Assembly (NCBI GenBank): GCA_025056865.1
Contig: JANWVO010000058.1
Coordinates: 62,001 to 126,000 of the forward strand
Origin: Bryobacteraceae bacterium
GTDB lineage: Bacteria; Acidobacteriota; Terriglobia; Bryobacterales; Bryobacteraceae
Direction of reading: 5' to 3'
Length of the DNA stretch: 64,000 nucleotides
Positions 54,541-63,048 of the stretch are shown piece after piece. Position numbers and translations under genes: made by a program. The notes under the pieces are model-generated. The model was not told where the DNA came from. It worked only from the letters and a program-made list of their open reading frames with translations, and searched no databases. Each line of letters begins with the position of its first letter. The stretch's first letter is position 1.

Positions 54541-57060
54541 ATGGCACTCATAGGAAAAACCTCATCATGGCTTCGCGTGGCGGTGGCCGCCTTGCCTGCG
54601 GCCTTCTGCGCATGGGCGGGAGCGGGGGAAGGCCCCGTGCCGGATCCGGCGGCGGGCGGCCGGCCCGCCCATTGTCCTTTTGAAATCGTAGTGCAGGATC
54701 CGACGGGAGCCCGGCTTCCGGGAGCGCTCGTGCAGGTTGCCGGGCCCGTGGACCAGCGGGGCGCCACGGACGGCGAGGGCCGCTTCTGCCTGGACTCCGG
54801 CCGCAGAGGGCGCTATGTGGCGGTGGTGGAAAGGACCGGTTTTGGCAAGAGATCTGCCGAGTTCGTCCCCGGCGAGACGGCCCAGCCGCTCGTCATCGAA
54901 CTTGAACCCGCACCGGTCCGGCAATCCATCGACGTGATCGCGGCCCCGGAGCTCGCGGCGGAAGCGGTGGAGAAGATCGCTGGCAGCCTGCTTGAGACAC
55001 CGCGCTCGATTACGGTCGTCGATGCAAACCAGTTGCGGGAAAGAAACTTCCGGGACCTGCACCAGCTTCTGGCCTTCATCCCCGGCATGGGCCCCAACAG
55101 CTTCCGGACCGGCGGCTACCACTTTTACGCGCGCGGGTTCCGCATGGGGGCTGAGGACGTGAGGGTGGACGGCGCGACGGGAGCGGCGCAGGGCGGCAGC
55201 TACAGTGTCTCCACCTTCGGGGTGGAACAGGTTGTGGCCCTGAAGGGGCCCGCCAGCCTCCAGTACGGCCCGGCGGGATCTCCGGGCGGCTTCATCAACC
55301 TGATCACCAAGAAGCCGCAGCCGCAGCGGGCAACGCAACTCGATTTCCGGACCGCTGCCGTAGCGGGCCAGGGGCTCGGACTTGCCGACCGCCCTTCGGC
55401 GATGTTCGATCTGGATTCCACGGGATCGGTAACAGCGGACAAGCGGTTGCAGTACCGCGCGCTGTTCACGGCCGAGAACCAGCGCTACTTCACGAACAAT
55501 GTGCTGGACCGCAACCGCTACATGCGCGGATCGCTGCTGTACCGACTGGACCGGAACGGGCTTTACACGGTGATGCCGCTGTTCCAGTACGGCTCCATGC
55601 TGCGCCCGGCGGGCGGCGGCCTGGTGATCAGCCCGTCTACCTCCCTTTCCACGAACGACGGGCTCGTCGGCCCAATTCAGACCGCCGATCTGACGCCCCA
55701 CACGGTCAACCATTCGGCCGGGCAGCAGCGCTACTACACCTCCCAGGCGGGGTTCGACTTCCGCGCCGTTCCCTCCTCCGCCTGGACCACAAACCTGAGC
55801 TACAGGTGGATGCGCAACGACCGTCACATCAACCAGTGGACGCCGGTTGTCAGCACGGCACCGCAGATCGCCATGCTGGTCAACCAGAGCGAAGTCCTGC
55901 GGCAGCAGTCGAAGAGCGACAACCGCAACCGCCACCATGTCGTCGACTTCAACACCGGCTACGAGCATCAGGGCAGCGGCTGGCGGATGCTCAACCAGAT
56001 TGGCGCCTACACGCGCGTCGTCGGCCTGGCGGCCACGTCGCTGGCCGGACCGCAGCCTGCCGCCGGGTGGCCCATTCACATCTACACGGGCGCGCAGCGG
56101 CTGGGAGCGCCGCAGGACACGTATCCGGCAATCATTCTTGGAGCCCCGCAGTTCACAACGTCCTGGAACAGTTACTGGCAGAACCGCACATGGCTGTTCG
56201 ACGGCCGTCTGGTGCTGACCCTCGGGCTCGGCTACGGGCAGATGCACCCTGGCGGCCAGCCGGTGCGCAAGGGCGAAGTGTTTCCCAACTACGCCGCGCT
56301 CTTCCGGCTGCGCGACAACGTGGCTGTGTACTACAGCTACTCGCGGAGCTTCAATCCGGTGGATCCGACGCTCGAGGATTTCCAGGGCCGCCGCAACGTG
56401 TTCGATCCCATCCGAGGCTACAACCACGAGGCGGGCATGAAATACGACCTGCCGGCGCGCCGCGCCTCGGCCACGGTGAGCTACTTCGACACGGGCATCG
56501 ACAACGCGCTGGTCCAGAGCGGAATCAACGACTTCAACGTCAACGGCGTGCGTTATTACGTGGCCGCCGGGACAAGGCGCGGGCGCGGCGTGGAGTCGAG
56601 CGTGGAAACGCGGCTGCTGCACGACCTGTTCCTGCGGGGCGGCGCCGCGTGGACCGAGGCCTGGTACACGGGCACCGGCCCGGCCAGCGCCGCTTCGACA
56701 CTGGCGATCCCCGGCTCGCGCGCCGAGAAAACGCCCCGCTGGAGCTGGAACGCGCAACTGCTGTATGAGCGCACCGAGGGGCGGCTGGCAGGCTGGAGCG
56801 CCTCGCTGGCGCTGCTGAATCAGGGCCGCCGCTTCGGCAGCAACGGCGCCCGCACGTTCAGCGCTCCGGATCCGCTGCTGCTGCCCGCCTACACGCGCGT
56901 GGACGCCAGCCTCGGCTATCGCCTGAACCGCCACTGGGACTGGGCGCTTTCGGTGGAGAACCTGACGGACCGCCGGATCTGGATCAACGCCACGACCGGG
57001 GCTTCGATGGAGCAGGCGCCGCCGCGGTCGGCCACGCTGCGGCTCAGCTACCGCTTCTGA
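54541..57060 (+). CDS. TonB-dependent (siderophore-type) outer-membrane receptor
   Basis: An 839-residue receptor. Signal peptide (ends CAWAGAG), a carboxypeptidase-regulatory domain at about 45-125 (VVQDPTGARLPGALVQVAG), plug about 135-270 (TPRSITVVDANQLRERNFRD; GFRMGAEDVRVDG; ALKGPASLQYGPAGSPGGFINLITKKP), and a barrel ending LSYRF. The plug motifs fit ferric-siderophore receptors. Genes downstream (PepSY, DUF2271, DUF4198, ApbE) suggest reductive handling of the imported metal; iron is most likely, nickel or cobalt possible. GAGGAGG lies eight bases before the ATG. First gene of a five-gene operon. Confidence 0.92.
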   Translation: MALIGKTSSWLRVAVAALPAAFCAWAGAGEGPVPDPAAGGRPAHCPFEIVVQDPTGARLPGALVQVAGPVDQRGATDGEGRFCLDSGRRGRYVAVVERTGFGKRSAEFVPGETAQPLVIELEPAPVRQSIDVIAAPELAAEAVEKIAGSLLETPRSITVVDANQLRERNFRDLHQLLAFIPGMGPNSFRTGGYHFYARGFRMGAEDVRVDGATGAAQGGSYSVSTFGVEQVVALKGPASLQYGPAGSPGGFINLITKKPQPQRATQLDFRTAAVAGQGLGLADRPSAMFDLDSTGSVTADKRLQYRALFTAENQRYFTNNVLDRNRYMRGSLLYRLDRNGLYTVMPLFQYGSMLRPAGGGLVISPSTSLSTNDGLVGPIQTADLTPHTVNHSAGQQRYYTSQAGFDFRAVPSSAWTTNLSYRWMRNDRHINQWTPVVSTAPQIAMLVNQSEVLRQQSKSDNRNRHHVVDFNTGYEHQGSGWRMLNQIGAYTRVVGLAATSLAGPQPAAGWPIHIYTGAQRLGAPQDTYPAIILGAPQFTTSWNSYWQNRTWLFDGRLVLTLGLGYGQMHPGGQPVRKGEVFPNYAALFRLRDNVAVYYSYSRSFNPVDPTLEDFQGRRNVFDPIRGYNHEAGMKYDLPARRASATVSYFDTGIDNALVQSGINDFNVNGVRYYVAAGTRRGRGVESSVETRLLHDLFLRGGAAWTEAWYTGTGPASAASTLAIPGSRAEKTPRWSWNAQLLYERTEGRLAGWSASLALLNQGRRFGSNGARTFSAPDPLLLPAYTRVDASLGYRLNRHWDWALSVENLTDRRIWINATTGASMEQAPPRSATLRLSYRF

Positions 57061-57075
57061 AGGTGGCGCTGCGGC

Positions 57076-57732
57076 ATGAATCCGGCATTCCGTCGCTCCC
57101 CTGCGCCGTCCAGCCGGCCGGCGCCGGCCCGGCCCGGCTGGAAGGCCCGCCTCTGGCAGCAGCTTCGGCTCTGGCATTGGGTCAGCTCGGCGCTCTCCTT
57201 GGCGGGCATGCTCCTGTTCGCCTTCACCGGCGTCACGCTGAACCATGCCGGCAGCATCACGGCGCGGCCGCGGGTGCAGGTGCGGGAGGCGGTGGCGCCC
57301 CAGGCCGTGCGCCAGGCGTTGCTCGAAGACTCTCCCGCCTCGCGGGAGCTGGCCGCGGCGTGGTTCCGCCAGTCGCTGGGCTTCCGGCTGGAACGCGCCC
57401 AGCTAGAGCGGCAGGGGAGCGAGCTGATGGCCAGCCTGCCGAGCCCCGGCGGGGATACCTGGCTGACCGTCGATCTGGACAGCGGCGCCGTTCACATGGA
57501 AAGAACGGACCGCGGCTGGATCGCCTACCTCAACGACCTGCACAAGGGGCGGCACACCGGCCGCGCCTGGTCGGTATTCCTCGATGTCTTCGCCGCCGCC
57601 TGCGCCGTGTTCTGCCTGACCGGGCTGGGCCTTCTCGCCCTGCACGCGCCGCGCCGGCCGATGACGTGGCCGGCGGCTGTGGCCGGGCTGCTGCTGCCTG
57701 CGCTGGTGGCGTTGTGGTTCATTCACCGATAG
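57076..57732 (+). CDS. PepSY-associated membrane protein
   Basis: A 218-residue inner-membrane protein with helices near 34-56 (HWVSSALSLAGMLLFAFTGVTLNH) and in the last 60 residues (two helices), a periplasmic PepSY-like middle, and the family motif DLHKGRHTGRAWSVFLD. Conserved histidines in the first helix and this motif could bind heme. Relatives are linked to ferric-siderophore reduction. It lies 15 bases after the receptor gene. Confidence 0.85.
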   Translation: MNPAFRRSPAPSSRPAPARPGWKARLWQQLRLWHWVSSALSLAGMLLFAFTGVTLNHAGSITARPRVQVREAVAPQAVRQALLEDSPASRELAAAWFRQSLGFRLERAQLERQGSELMASLPSPGGDTWLTVDLDSGAVHMERTDRGWIAYLNDLHKGRHTGRAWSVFLDVFAAACAVFCLTGLGLLALHAPRRPMTWPAAVAGLLLPALVALWFIHR

Positions 57733-57761
57733 GAAACATTTCCGTGGGAGGTTGTTTGAAG

Positions 57762-58274
57762 ATGAGGAAACGCTGGGCGGCGCTGGCCGCCGCCGGAATG
57801 ATGCAGCCTGCGGGCCCTGCCCGATGGCAGGCCGCCGTGGAAATCCCGCGAATCGAAGTGGCCGAATACCACCGCCCGTACGTCGCCCTCTGGCTCGAGA
57901 AGCCGGATGGTTCTTTCGTCGCCAATCTGGCCGTGTGGTACGACACCCGGCCGAAACGGGGCCAGGGCGAGGAGGGGACGGCTTGGCTGAAGGACCTCCG
58001 CGCCTGGTGGCGCAAAGTGGGCCGGGAGCTGACTTTGCCGGTCGACGGCGTCACGGGCCCGACGCGCGCGCCTGGCCGCCACGTGGCCCCGGTCAGCCCG
58101 GGCGCGCTGCCCCCGGGCGAGTACGTGCTCGTGGCCGAGGCGGCCCGCGAGCTGGGCGGCCGCGAGGTTCTTCGCGGACCTTTGCGGTGGGACGGGCGCC
58201 GCATCGAAGGCGGCCGACTCCAGGGCAGGGCGGAGCTCGGGGTGGTGGAGATTGCCGTTTCCGGGGAGAGGTAA
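57762..58274 (+). CDS. exported DUF2271 protein with flavinylation-like motif
   Basis: A 170-residue protein with a short hydrophobic N-terminus and a single Ig-like beta domain (VALWLEKPDGSFVANLAVWY). VDGVTGPTRAPGRHV contains D95-G-V-T-G-P-T101, close to the D-x-x-(S/T)-G-A-T site to which ApbE enzymes attach FMN; T101 would be the acceptor. Alanine is replaced by proline in the core. GGGAGG precedes the ATG by about ten bases. The ApbE gene is two genes downstream. I infer that this is an FMN-carrying periplasmic electron-transfer protein. Confidence 0.8.
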   Translation: MRKRWAALAAAGMMQPAGPARWQAAVEIPRIEVAEYHRPYVALWLEKPDGSFVANLAVWYDTRPKRGQGEEGTAWLKDLRAWWRKVGRELTLPVDGVTGPTRAPGRHVAPVSPGALPPGEYVLVAEAARELGGREVLRGPLRWDGRRIEGGRLQGRAELGVVEIAVSGER

Positions 58275-58278
58275 TGCC

Positions 58279-59082
58279 ATGCTGCGGGAAAAAACATTTC
58301 TTATGATTCTTGTTGCGGCGGTGCTGCTGGCTCCGGCGGCCGAGGCGCACCGGATGTGGCTGCTTCCGTCTTCCACGGTTCTCAGCGGCACAGAGGCCTG
58401 GGTCACCATCGATGCTGCTGTCTCCAACACGCTGTTCGTGTTCGAGCACCGGCCGCTGCGGCTGGACGGGATCGTCATCGAAGGGCCGGGCGGCCGCAGG
58501 CTCGCGCCGTCCAATCTGCACACCGGCCAGTTCCGCTCCAGCTTCGACCTGAAGCTGGATGCAGCCGGCACCTACCGCATCTCCGTTGTCAACCGCAGCG
58601 TGATGGCGAGCTGGAAGGAGAACGGCGAAATCCGGCGCTGGCGGGGCTCGCCTGAACAGATGAGCGGAAGTGTGCCATCGCAGGCCGAAGGTCTTCAGGT
58701 GTCGCGGATGGAGATGCGTGTGGAGACCTACGTGACGCTCGGCAAGCCCAGCCGGGACGTGCTCAGGACCGCCGGCGCCGGGCTGGAGATCCTGCCCGAA
58801 ACGCATCCCAATGATCTCGTGGCTGGCGAGGAGGCAGTATTTGTGCTGGTCCGGGATGGCGCGCCCGCGCCCGGAACCGAACTCACGGTCGCGTTGGGAG
58901 CTGGCCGGCATGCCGAGAAGCCATTCGAACAGAAGCTGGTCAGCGGACCGGACGGCCGCGTCCGGATCCGCTTCCCTGCCCCGGGATACTACTGGCTTCA
59001 GGCCACGGCGGGCGAAGGGAATCCCCAGAGCGGAGGCAGCCGCGCCACGTGCGTCGTCACTCTGGAAGTCCTGCCCCAATAG
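58279..59082 (+). CDS. periplasmic DUF4198 protein
   Basis: A 267-residue exported protein (signal ends AAEAH, leaving the mature N-terminal histidine after cleavage). The pattern HRMWLLPSSTVLSGTE with several beta strands (VFVLVRDGAPAPGTELTVAL, YYWLQATAGE) fits DUF4198, a family often named after periplasmic cobalt/nickel transport components. An exposed N-terminal histidine could bind metal like a histidine brace. Its start lies four bases after the preceding stop. Confidence 0.82.
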   Translation: MLREKTFLMILVAAVLLAPAAEAHRMWLLPSSTVLSGTEAWVTIDAAVSNTLFVFEHRPLRLDGIVIEGPGGRRLAPSNLHTGQFRSSFDLKLDAAGTYRISVVNRSVMASWKENGEIRRWRGSPEQMSGSVPSQAEGLQVSRMEMRVETYVTLGKPSRDVLRTAGAGLEILPETHPNDLVAGEEAVFVLVRDGAPAPGTELTVALGAGRHAEKPFEQKLVSGPDGRVRIRFPAPGYYWLQATAGEGNPQSGGSRATCVVTLEVLPQ

Positions 59083-60089
59083 CCAGGCGGCGAGTCCTCA
59101 TTCCGCAAGGCCCGCCGCCGCGGCCTCATCCCGAAGCGCGCATCGAGTTGCGGTGGCAGGGGCGGACAATGGGAACCACCTGGCAGGCGACCGCCTACGC
59201 GACGCCTGCCTGCGCGGCCAGGCACGAGGCGATCGGGCAGGGCATCCTCGAGCGGCTCGATTCGGTCGTCCGGCAGATGAGTCACTACGATCCGGACAGC
59301 GACCTGAGCCGCTATAACCGCGCAGCGCCGCACACCTGGGTGGCGGTGCCGGATGATCTGTTCCGGGTGCTGCGCGTCAGTCTCGAGATGGCGGCCGCCA
59401 CCTGCGGCTGGTTCGACCCCACCCTCGGCCGCCTCATCGATCTCTGGGGCCACGGCCCGGAACCTGCCCCCGGCCTTCCGGACGAGGCGGCCTTGTCGGC
59501 GGCAGTGGACCGCTGCGGTTGGCAGAAGCTGCGGCTGGATGCAGCGCGGAAGGCAGCCTGGCAGCCCGGCGGCCTGGAGTTGAATCTGGGCGGCATCGCC
59601 AAGGGTTTTGCCGTCGATGCAGTGGCTGCATGGCTGCGGCGCTGCGGCGTGGCCGCGGCGCTAGTCGAGATCGGCGGGGAACTGTCGGGTTTCGGCGTCA
59701 AGCCGGATGGCCTCCCCTGGTGGGTGGCGCTGGAAGCTCCGTTGCACGCGTCCGGCAGCACGGCGGAAACGGTTCTTGCTCTGCACGAATGTGCGGTGGC
59801 GACCTCGGGCGATTGGGTGCAGCGCCGCTGGCTGGGTTCCCGCTCCGTCAGCCATCTGATCGACCCGACCCGGGGCGCCCCCATCGACGGGCCTGTGGCC
59901 GGTGCCACCGTGATTCACGAAAGCGCCATGGCGGCCGACGCGTGGGCCACCGCTCTCTGCGTGGCGCCGCTGCGAACGGCGAAGCGGCTGGCCGACGCGC
60001 ACGGCCTCGCCGCCCGGCTGCTGTTTCAGGGAGAAACCGGCAAGTTGCAGGAATGGCTCAGCCCCGCCATGCGGGCCATGGCGGACTGA
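59049..60089 (+). CDS. apbE: FAD:protein FMN transferase (ApbE)
   Basis: About 346 residues if started at the GTG at 59049, which overlaps the previous gene by 34 bases; the ATG at 59169 begins the core motif RTMGTTW itself and is probably too late. Family marks: MGTTW, a VVRQMSHYDPDSDLSRYN segment, ELNLGGIAKGFAVD (FAD and Mg2+ binding), SHLIDPTRGAPI and the conserved TSGDW. It transfers FMN from FAD onto a threonine of a periplasmic partner. No classical FMN-binding (NqrC-like) partner is in the operon; the DUF2271 protein is the candidate. Confidence 0.92.
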   Translation: MRRHSGSPAPIARRRVLIPQGPPPRPHPEARIELRWQGRTMGTTWQATAYATPACAARHEAIGQGILERLDSVVRQMSHYDPDSDLSRYNRAAPHTWVAVPDDLFRVLRVSLEMAAATCGWFDPTLGRLIDLWGHGPEPAPGLPDEAALSAAVDRCGWQKLRLDAARKAAWQPGGLELNLGGIAKGFAVDAVAAWLRRCGVAAALVEIGGELSGFGVKPDGLPWWVALEAPLHASGSTAETVLALHECAVATSGDWVQRRWLGSRSVSHLIDPTRGAPIDGPVAGATVIHESAMAADAWATALCVAPLRTAKRLADAHGLAARLLFQGETGKLQEWLSPAMRAMAD

Positions 60090-60093
60090 CGAC

Positions 60094-60492
60094 TCAGAGG
60101 CTCCAGACGCGTTGCGTCAGGCACATGCGGCAGCAGCAGCCCGGCCGCAGGCGGCCGAGGAGCGCGCACCACCACCGGCGCAGCCGCGGCAGCGGCGATT
60201 CGCGCACCAGTTGCGGCCGCCGCGCCACTGCGGCCGCTACCGGCTCGATCTGCGCGTCGCCCAGAAGGAACACCGGCTCCGGCGCCGAAGCCGCAGCCAG
60301 CATGGCAGGCGCTTCCTCATCCATCGCCTCCACGCGGCGGAGATCGATGACCAGCGGACGCCCGTTGCGCATCGAGGCCGCCGTCGCCGCCGACGCCAGG
60401 ATCTCCGCGGCTGCACGGCGGTCCAGACGGCCCCGCACCTCGAATCGCAGCGCGTCCGGCTCATCGTGCAGATAAACGGAAGGTTCGCCCAC
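60094..60492 (-). CDS. STAS-domain protein with cysteine-rich tail
   Basis: A 132-residue protein. Residues 5-95 look like a STAS/anti-sigma-antagonist fold (RFEVRGRLDRRAAAEIL, PLVIDLRRVEAMDEEAPAMLAAA). The usual phosphorylatable serine after the DLRRV strand is absent. The last 25 residues contain four cysteines in GCCCRMC, unusual for this family and suggestive of metal or redox binding. It is convergent with apbE (four bases between stops) and divergent from the SQR gene. Confidence 0.62.
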   Translation of the reverse strand: MGEPSVYLHDEPDALRFEVRGRLDRRAAAEILASAATAASMRNGRPLVIDLRRVEAMDEEAPAMLAAASAPEPVFLLGDAQIEPVAAAVARRPQLVRESPLPRLRRWWCALLGRLRPGCCCRMCLTQRVWSL

Positions 60493-60532
60493 GCTACATC
60501 AGACGCGGCGGCAGTGCCAGGCGTGACAAAAT

Positions 60533-60552
60533 CCTCTGTCACGGAATCCCGG
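60533..60552. promoter_or_regulatory. GTGACA-8-TGTCAC inverted repeat
   Basis: Perfect 6-bp arms with an 8-base spacer between the divergent STAS and SQR genes, 36 bases before the SQR ATG. It shares TGACA/TGTCA arms with the palindrome at 23833 but with a different spacer, so the same regulator is uncertain. Confidence 0.42.
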
Positions 60553-60588
60553 CGCACGCATCTACCGGGCGCAGAGAGGTGCGCAAGG

Positions 60589-62043
60589 ATGGCTCGCGTC
60601 GTGGTGCTGGGTGCTGGCGTGGCTGGCCATACGGCGGCCGCGTTCCTCCGCCGCTGGCTGCCAAAGCGGGATGACGTGGTCGTCGTCTCGCCGATGGCCG
60701 AATACAACTGGATTCCCTCCAACATCTGGGTGGGCGTCGGCCTGCTGAAGAAGCAGCAGGTGGTCTTTCCCCTGGCGCCCGTCTATCAGCGGGCCGGCGT
60801 GGATTTCCGCCAGGCCAGGGCGGTCGCCCTGTGGCCGGAAGGCGATGCCGAAAGCCCCACGCCTGCGGTGGAAGTGGAATGGACGCGTCCGGACCGGCGC
60901 GGGCAGCGCGAGAAAATCCGGTACGATTTTCTGATCAACGCCACCGGGCCGAAGCTGAATTTCGAGGCTACGCCCGGCCTCGGACCAGGCAAGAACAGCC
61001 TCTCGGTCTGCACCGCCGACCACGCAGAGGAGACGGCGCGCGCGTTCCTCGAAGAGGTCGAACGGATGAAGCGCGGCGAACGGCGGAAGTTCGTCGTCGG
61101 CGTCGGCCACGGCTCCTGCACCTGCGAGGGCGCGGCATTCGAATACATCGTCAATCTGGAATTCGAGCTGCGAGCCCGCGGCGTGCGCGACCGCGCCGAA
61201 ATCCTGTATCTGACCAATGAGTACGAGCTGGGTGATTTCGGTATCGACGGCCTGCACATCCGCCGCGGCGGCTACATCACTCCCAGCAAGATCTTCCACG
61301 AGTCGCTGTTCGCCGAGCGCCGGATCGACTGGCTGACGCGCGCCCACGTGCGGCAGGTGGAGCCCGGACGCGCCGACGTGCTCACGCTGGACGGCGAGGA
61401 GCGCGAAGTCCGCTTCGATTTCGCCATGCTGCTGCCGCCTTTCCGGGGCGTCGACATGAAGGCCCTCGCCCGCGACGGCAGCGACATCACGGACCGCGTC
61501 TTCGCGCCGAGCGGCTTCATGAAGGTCGATGCGGACTATACGCCCAAGCCGTATGAGCAGTGGAAGGCCCGCGACTGGCCGCGCTACTACCAGAGCCCGG
61601 CCTATGAAAACCTCTTCGCCGCCGGCATCGCCTTCGCCCCGCCGCACCCGATCTCGCGGCTCCGCACCAACCGCGACGGGCTGATGATTTCGCCCGCCCC
61701 GCCCCGCACCGGCATGCCTTCCGCGATGATCGGCAAGGCGGTGGCCTCGAGCATCGCCGACATGCTCCGTGGCGCGCCCGGGCCGACGCACACGGCTTCC
61801 ATGGCCGAGATGGGCGCAGCCTGCGTTGCCAGCGCCGGCGCGAACCCGTTCACCGGTACCGCCGCTTCGATCACCGTGTTCCCCATCGTGCCCGACTACG
61901 AGCGGTACCCCGAGTACGGCCGCGACCTGAACTACACCTTCGGCGAAATCGGCCTCGCCGGCCACTGGATCAAGATCATCCTCCACCACATGTTCCTTTA
62001 CAAGGCCAGGCTGCGGCCCGGCTGGTGGATGATTCCGGAGTAA
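60589..62043 (+). CDS. SQR-type FAD-dependent oxidoreductase
   Basis: A 484-residue flavoprotein resembling sulfide:quinone oxidoreductase. VVVLGAGVAGHTAAAF binds FAD. Cysteines C141 (LSVCTADHAEE) and the C177/C179 pair (GSCTCEGAA) are candidates for the redox site. The late segment with PHPISRLRTNRDGLMISPAPPRTGMP and the C-terminal aromatic stretch fit membrane attachment. It would oxidise sulfide and pass electrons to quinone. AAGG precedes the ATG directly. A 58-residue membrane protein follows four bases after the stop. Confidence 0.82.
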   Translation: MARVVVLGAGVAGHTAAAFLRRWLPKRDDVVVVSPMAEYNWIPSNIWVGVGLLKKQQVVFPLAPVYQRAGVDFRQARAVALWPEGDAESPTPAVEVEWTRPDRRGQREKIRYDFLINATGPKLNFEATPGLGPGKNSLSVCTADHAEETARAFLEEVERMKRGERRKFVVGVGHGSCTCEGAAFEYIVNLEFELRARGVRDRAEILYLTNEYELGDFGIDGLHIRRGGYITPSKIFHESLFAERRIDWLTRAHVRQVEPGRADVLTLDGEEREVRFDFAMLLPPFRGVDMKALARDGSDITDRVFAPSGFMKVDADYTPKPYEQWKARDWPRYYQSPAYENLFAAGIAFAPPHPISRLRTNRDGLMISPAPPRTGMPSAMIGKAVASSIADMLRGAPGPTHTASMAEMGAACVASAGANPFTGTAASITVFPIVPDYERYPEYGRDLNYTFGEIGLAGHWIKIILHHMFLYKARLRPGWWMIPE

Positions 62044-62047
62044 CGCC

Positions 62048-62224
62048 ATGAGCACGAACGAGACTCTGCCGCCCCATCTGCGGCCCTGGTTCTACGCCAC
62101 CAGGCCCACCTGGTGGACCCGCTTCCTGCGCACCTTCCTCCCCTGGCAGATCGTGCGCTTCCTCGTGATCAACCTGAAGATGCTCGTGCTGATCCGCCGC
62201 AGCCACAGGGGGCTGTCGCACTAG
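62048..62224 (+). CDS. small membrane protein coupled to the SQR-type gene
   Basis: A 58-residue frame starting STNETLPPHLRPWFYATRP, with one hydrophobic segment (WQIVRFLVINLKMLVLI) flanked by tryptophans before and arginines after, so it is probably anchored with the C-terminus in the cytoplasm. It starts four bases after the SQR stop and ends overlapping the stop of the convergent small gene by four bases. It may anchor the flavoprotein to the membrane; no family recognised. Confidence 0.6.
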   Translation: MSTNETLPPHLRPWFYATRPTWWTRFLRTFLPWQIVRFLVINLKMLVLIRRSHRGLSH

Positions 62225-62448
62225 CGCGGCGGCTGCCTCTTCCTCAGCCGTTGCGCGCGCCACCATGGCAGCAGGAACAGGGCAGCCAGCAGCAGAAAGC
62301 CGGCGCTCACAATCCAGCGGAACACCGTCAGCCGCCGGCGGTGGCCCCGCAGCATGCCCCGCACGGCCAGCAGGGCGAAGCCGGCGCTGATCAGCAGATA
62401 CCAGGCGGCGTAGAAGCCGGGTTGCCGCGAAGGGTCAGGGAATGCCAT
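62221..62448 (-). CDS. small two-helix membrane protein
   Basis: A 75-residue protein with two hydrophobic helices (YAAWYLLISAGFALLAV, WIVSAGFLLLAALFLLPWW) joined by a basic loop (RGHRRRLTV), ending RLRKRQPPR. GGAG lies about ten bases before the ATG at 62448; the frame extends to 62499. Unknown function. It is convergent with the SQR-linked protein. Confidence 0.6.
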   Translation of the reverse strand: MAFPDPSRQPGFYAAWYLLISAGFALLAVRGMLRGHRRRLTVFRWIVSAGFLLLAALFLLPWWRAQRLRKRQPPR

Positions 62449-62535
62449 CCGCACGGCGGCTCCATCTCCGTTCCTTCCTGCATAACGCCCCCGCCACACG
62501 TCTGCAACCGTGCACGCCCGCCGGAACAGGCCGCC

Positions 62536-63048
62536 TCACCGCAGCGCCACGCCTGCTGTCCATTCCGCATGGGCGATCTTCCAGTAAGCCATATAAGACC
62601 GGAATTCGAACCGAAGGCCCGCGCGGCGCCGAACCCAGTAATGCGCCCCGGCGCTGAAACTCACGACTCCCTGTCCGTACACGGCCTCTGCATTCCGGTT
62701 CGAAGTGTTCCATCCCATCAGAAGAAAGGGCGCCCATTTTCCACCGCTTTCCCGCGGCACGAAATGCCATCCCAGCAGAATATCCATCCGGATTCCCGTT
62801 GGAATCCGCGGAAATCCGGCCGCTGAGAAATAGCGCTCTACGCCAACGTCCGCGCCGACCGTGAGCCGCCGCATGACGAACGCCTCGACTCCCGCCTGGC
62901 ACACGAGTGTCCCTGCGATCGCCTTTTCGATGTGCGGCCCGCCGCCGCAGGCCACGAAACCGTGGGCGGGATAAGGCCTCCCGCCGGCACTTTCCCCGGC
63001 GGCGGCAGGCAGGAGCGCCCACAGAAGGATCAGAGGATGCGCCTTCAT
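62536..63048 (-). CDS. small outer-membrane beta-barrel protein
   Basis: A 170-residue protein with a signal peptide (1-18, ILLWALLPAAAGES) and barrel-like strands (LTVGADVGVERYFSA, RMDILLGWHFVP, GVVSFSAGAHYWVRRRAGLRFEFRSYM). GGAGGA lies six bases before the ATG. The strand pattern resembles the barrel genes at 23-26 kb, but I cannot show direct homology. Function unknown. Confidence 0.7.
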   Translation of the reverse strand: MKAHPLILLWALLPAAAGESAGGRPYPAHGFVACGGGPHIEKAIAGTLVCQAGVEAFVMRRLTVGADVGVERYFSAAGFPRIPTGIRMDILLGWHFVPRESGGKWAPFLLMGWNTSNRNAEAVYGQGVVSFSAGAHYWVRRRAGLRFEFRSYMAYWKIAHAEWTAGVALR

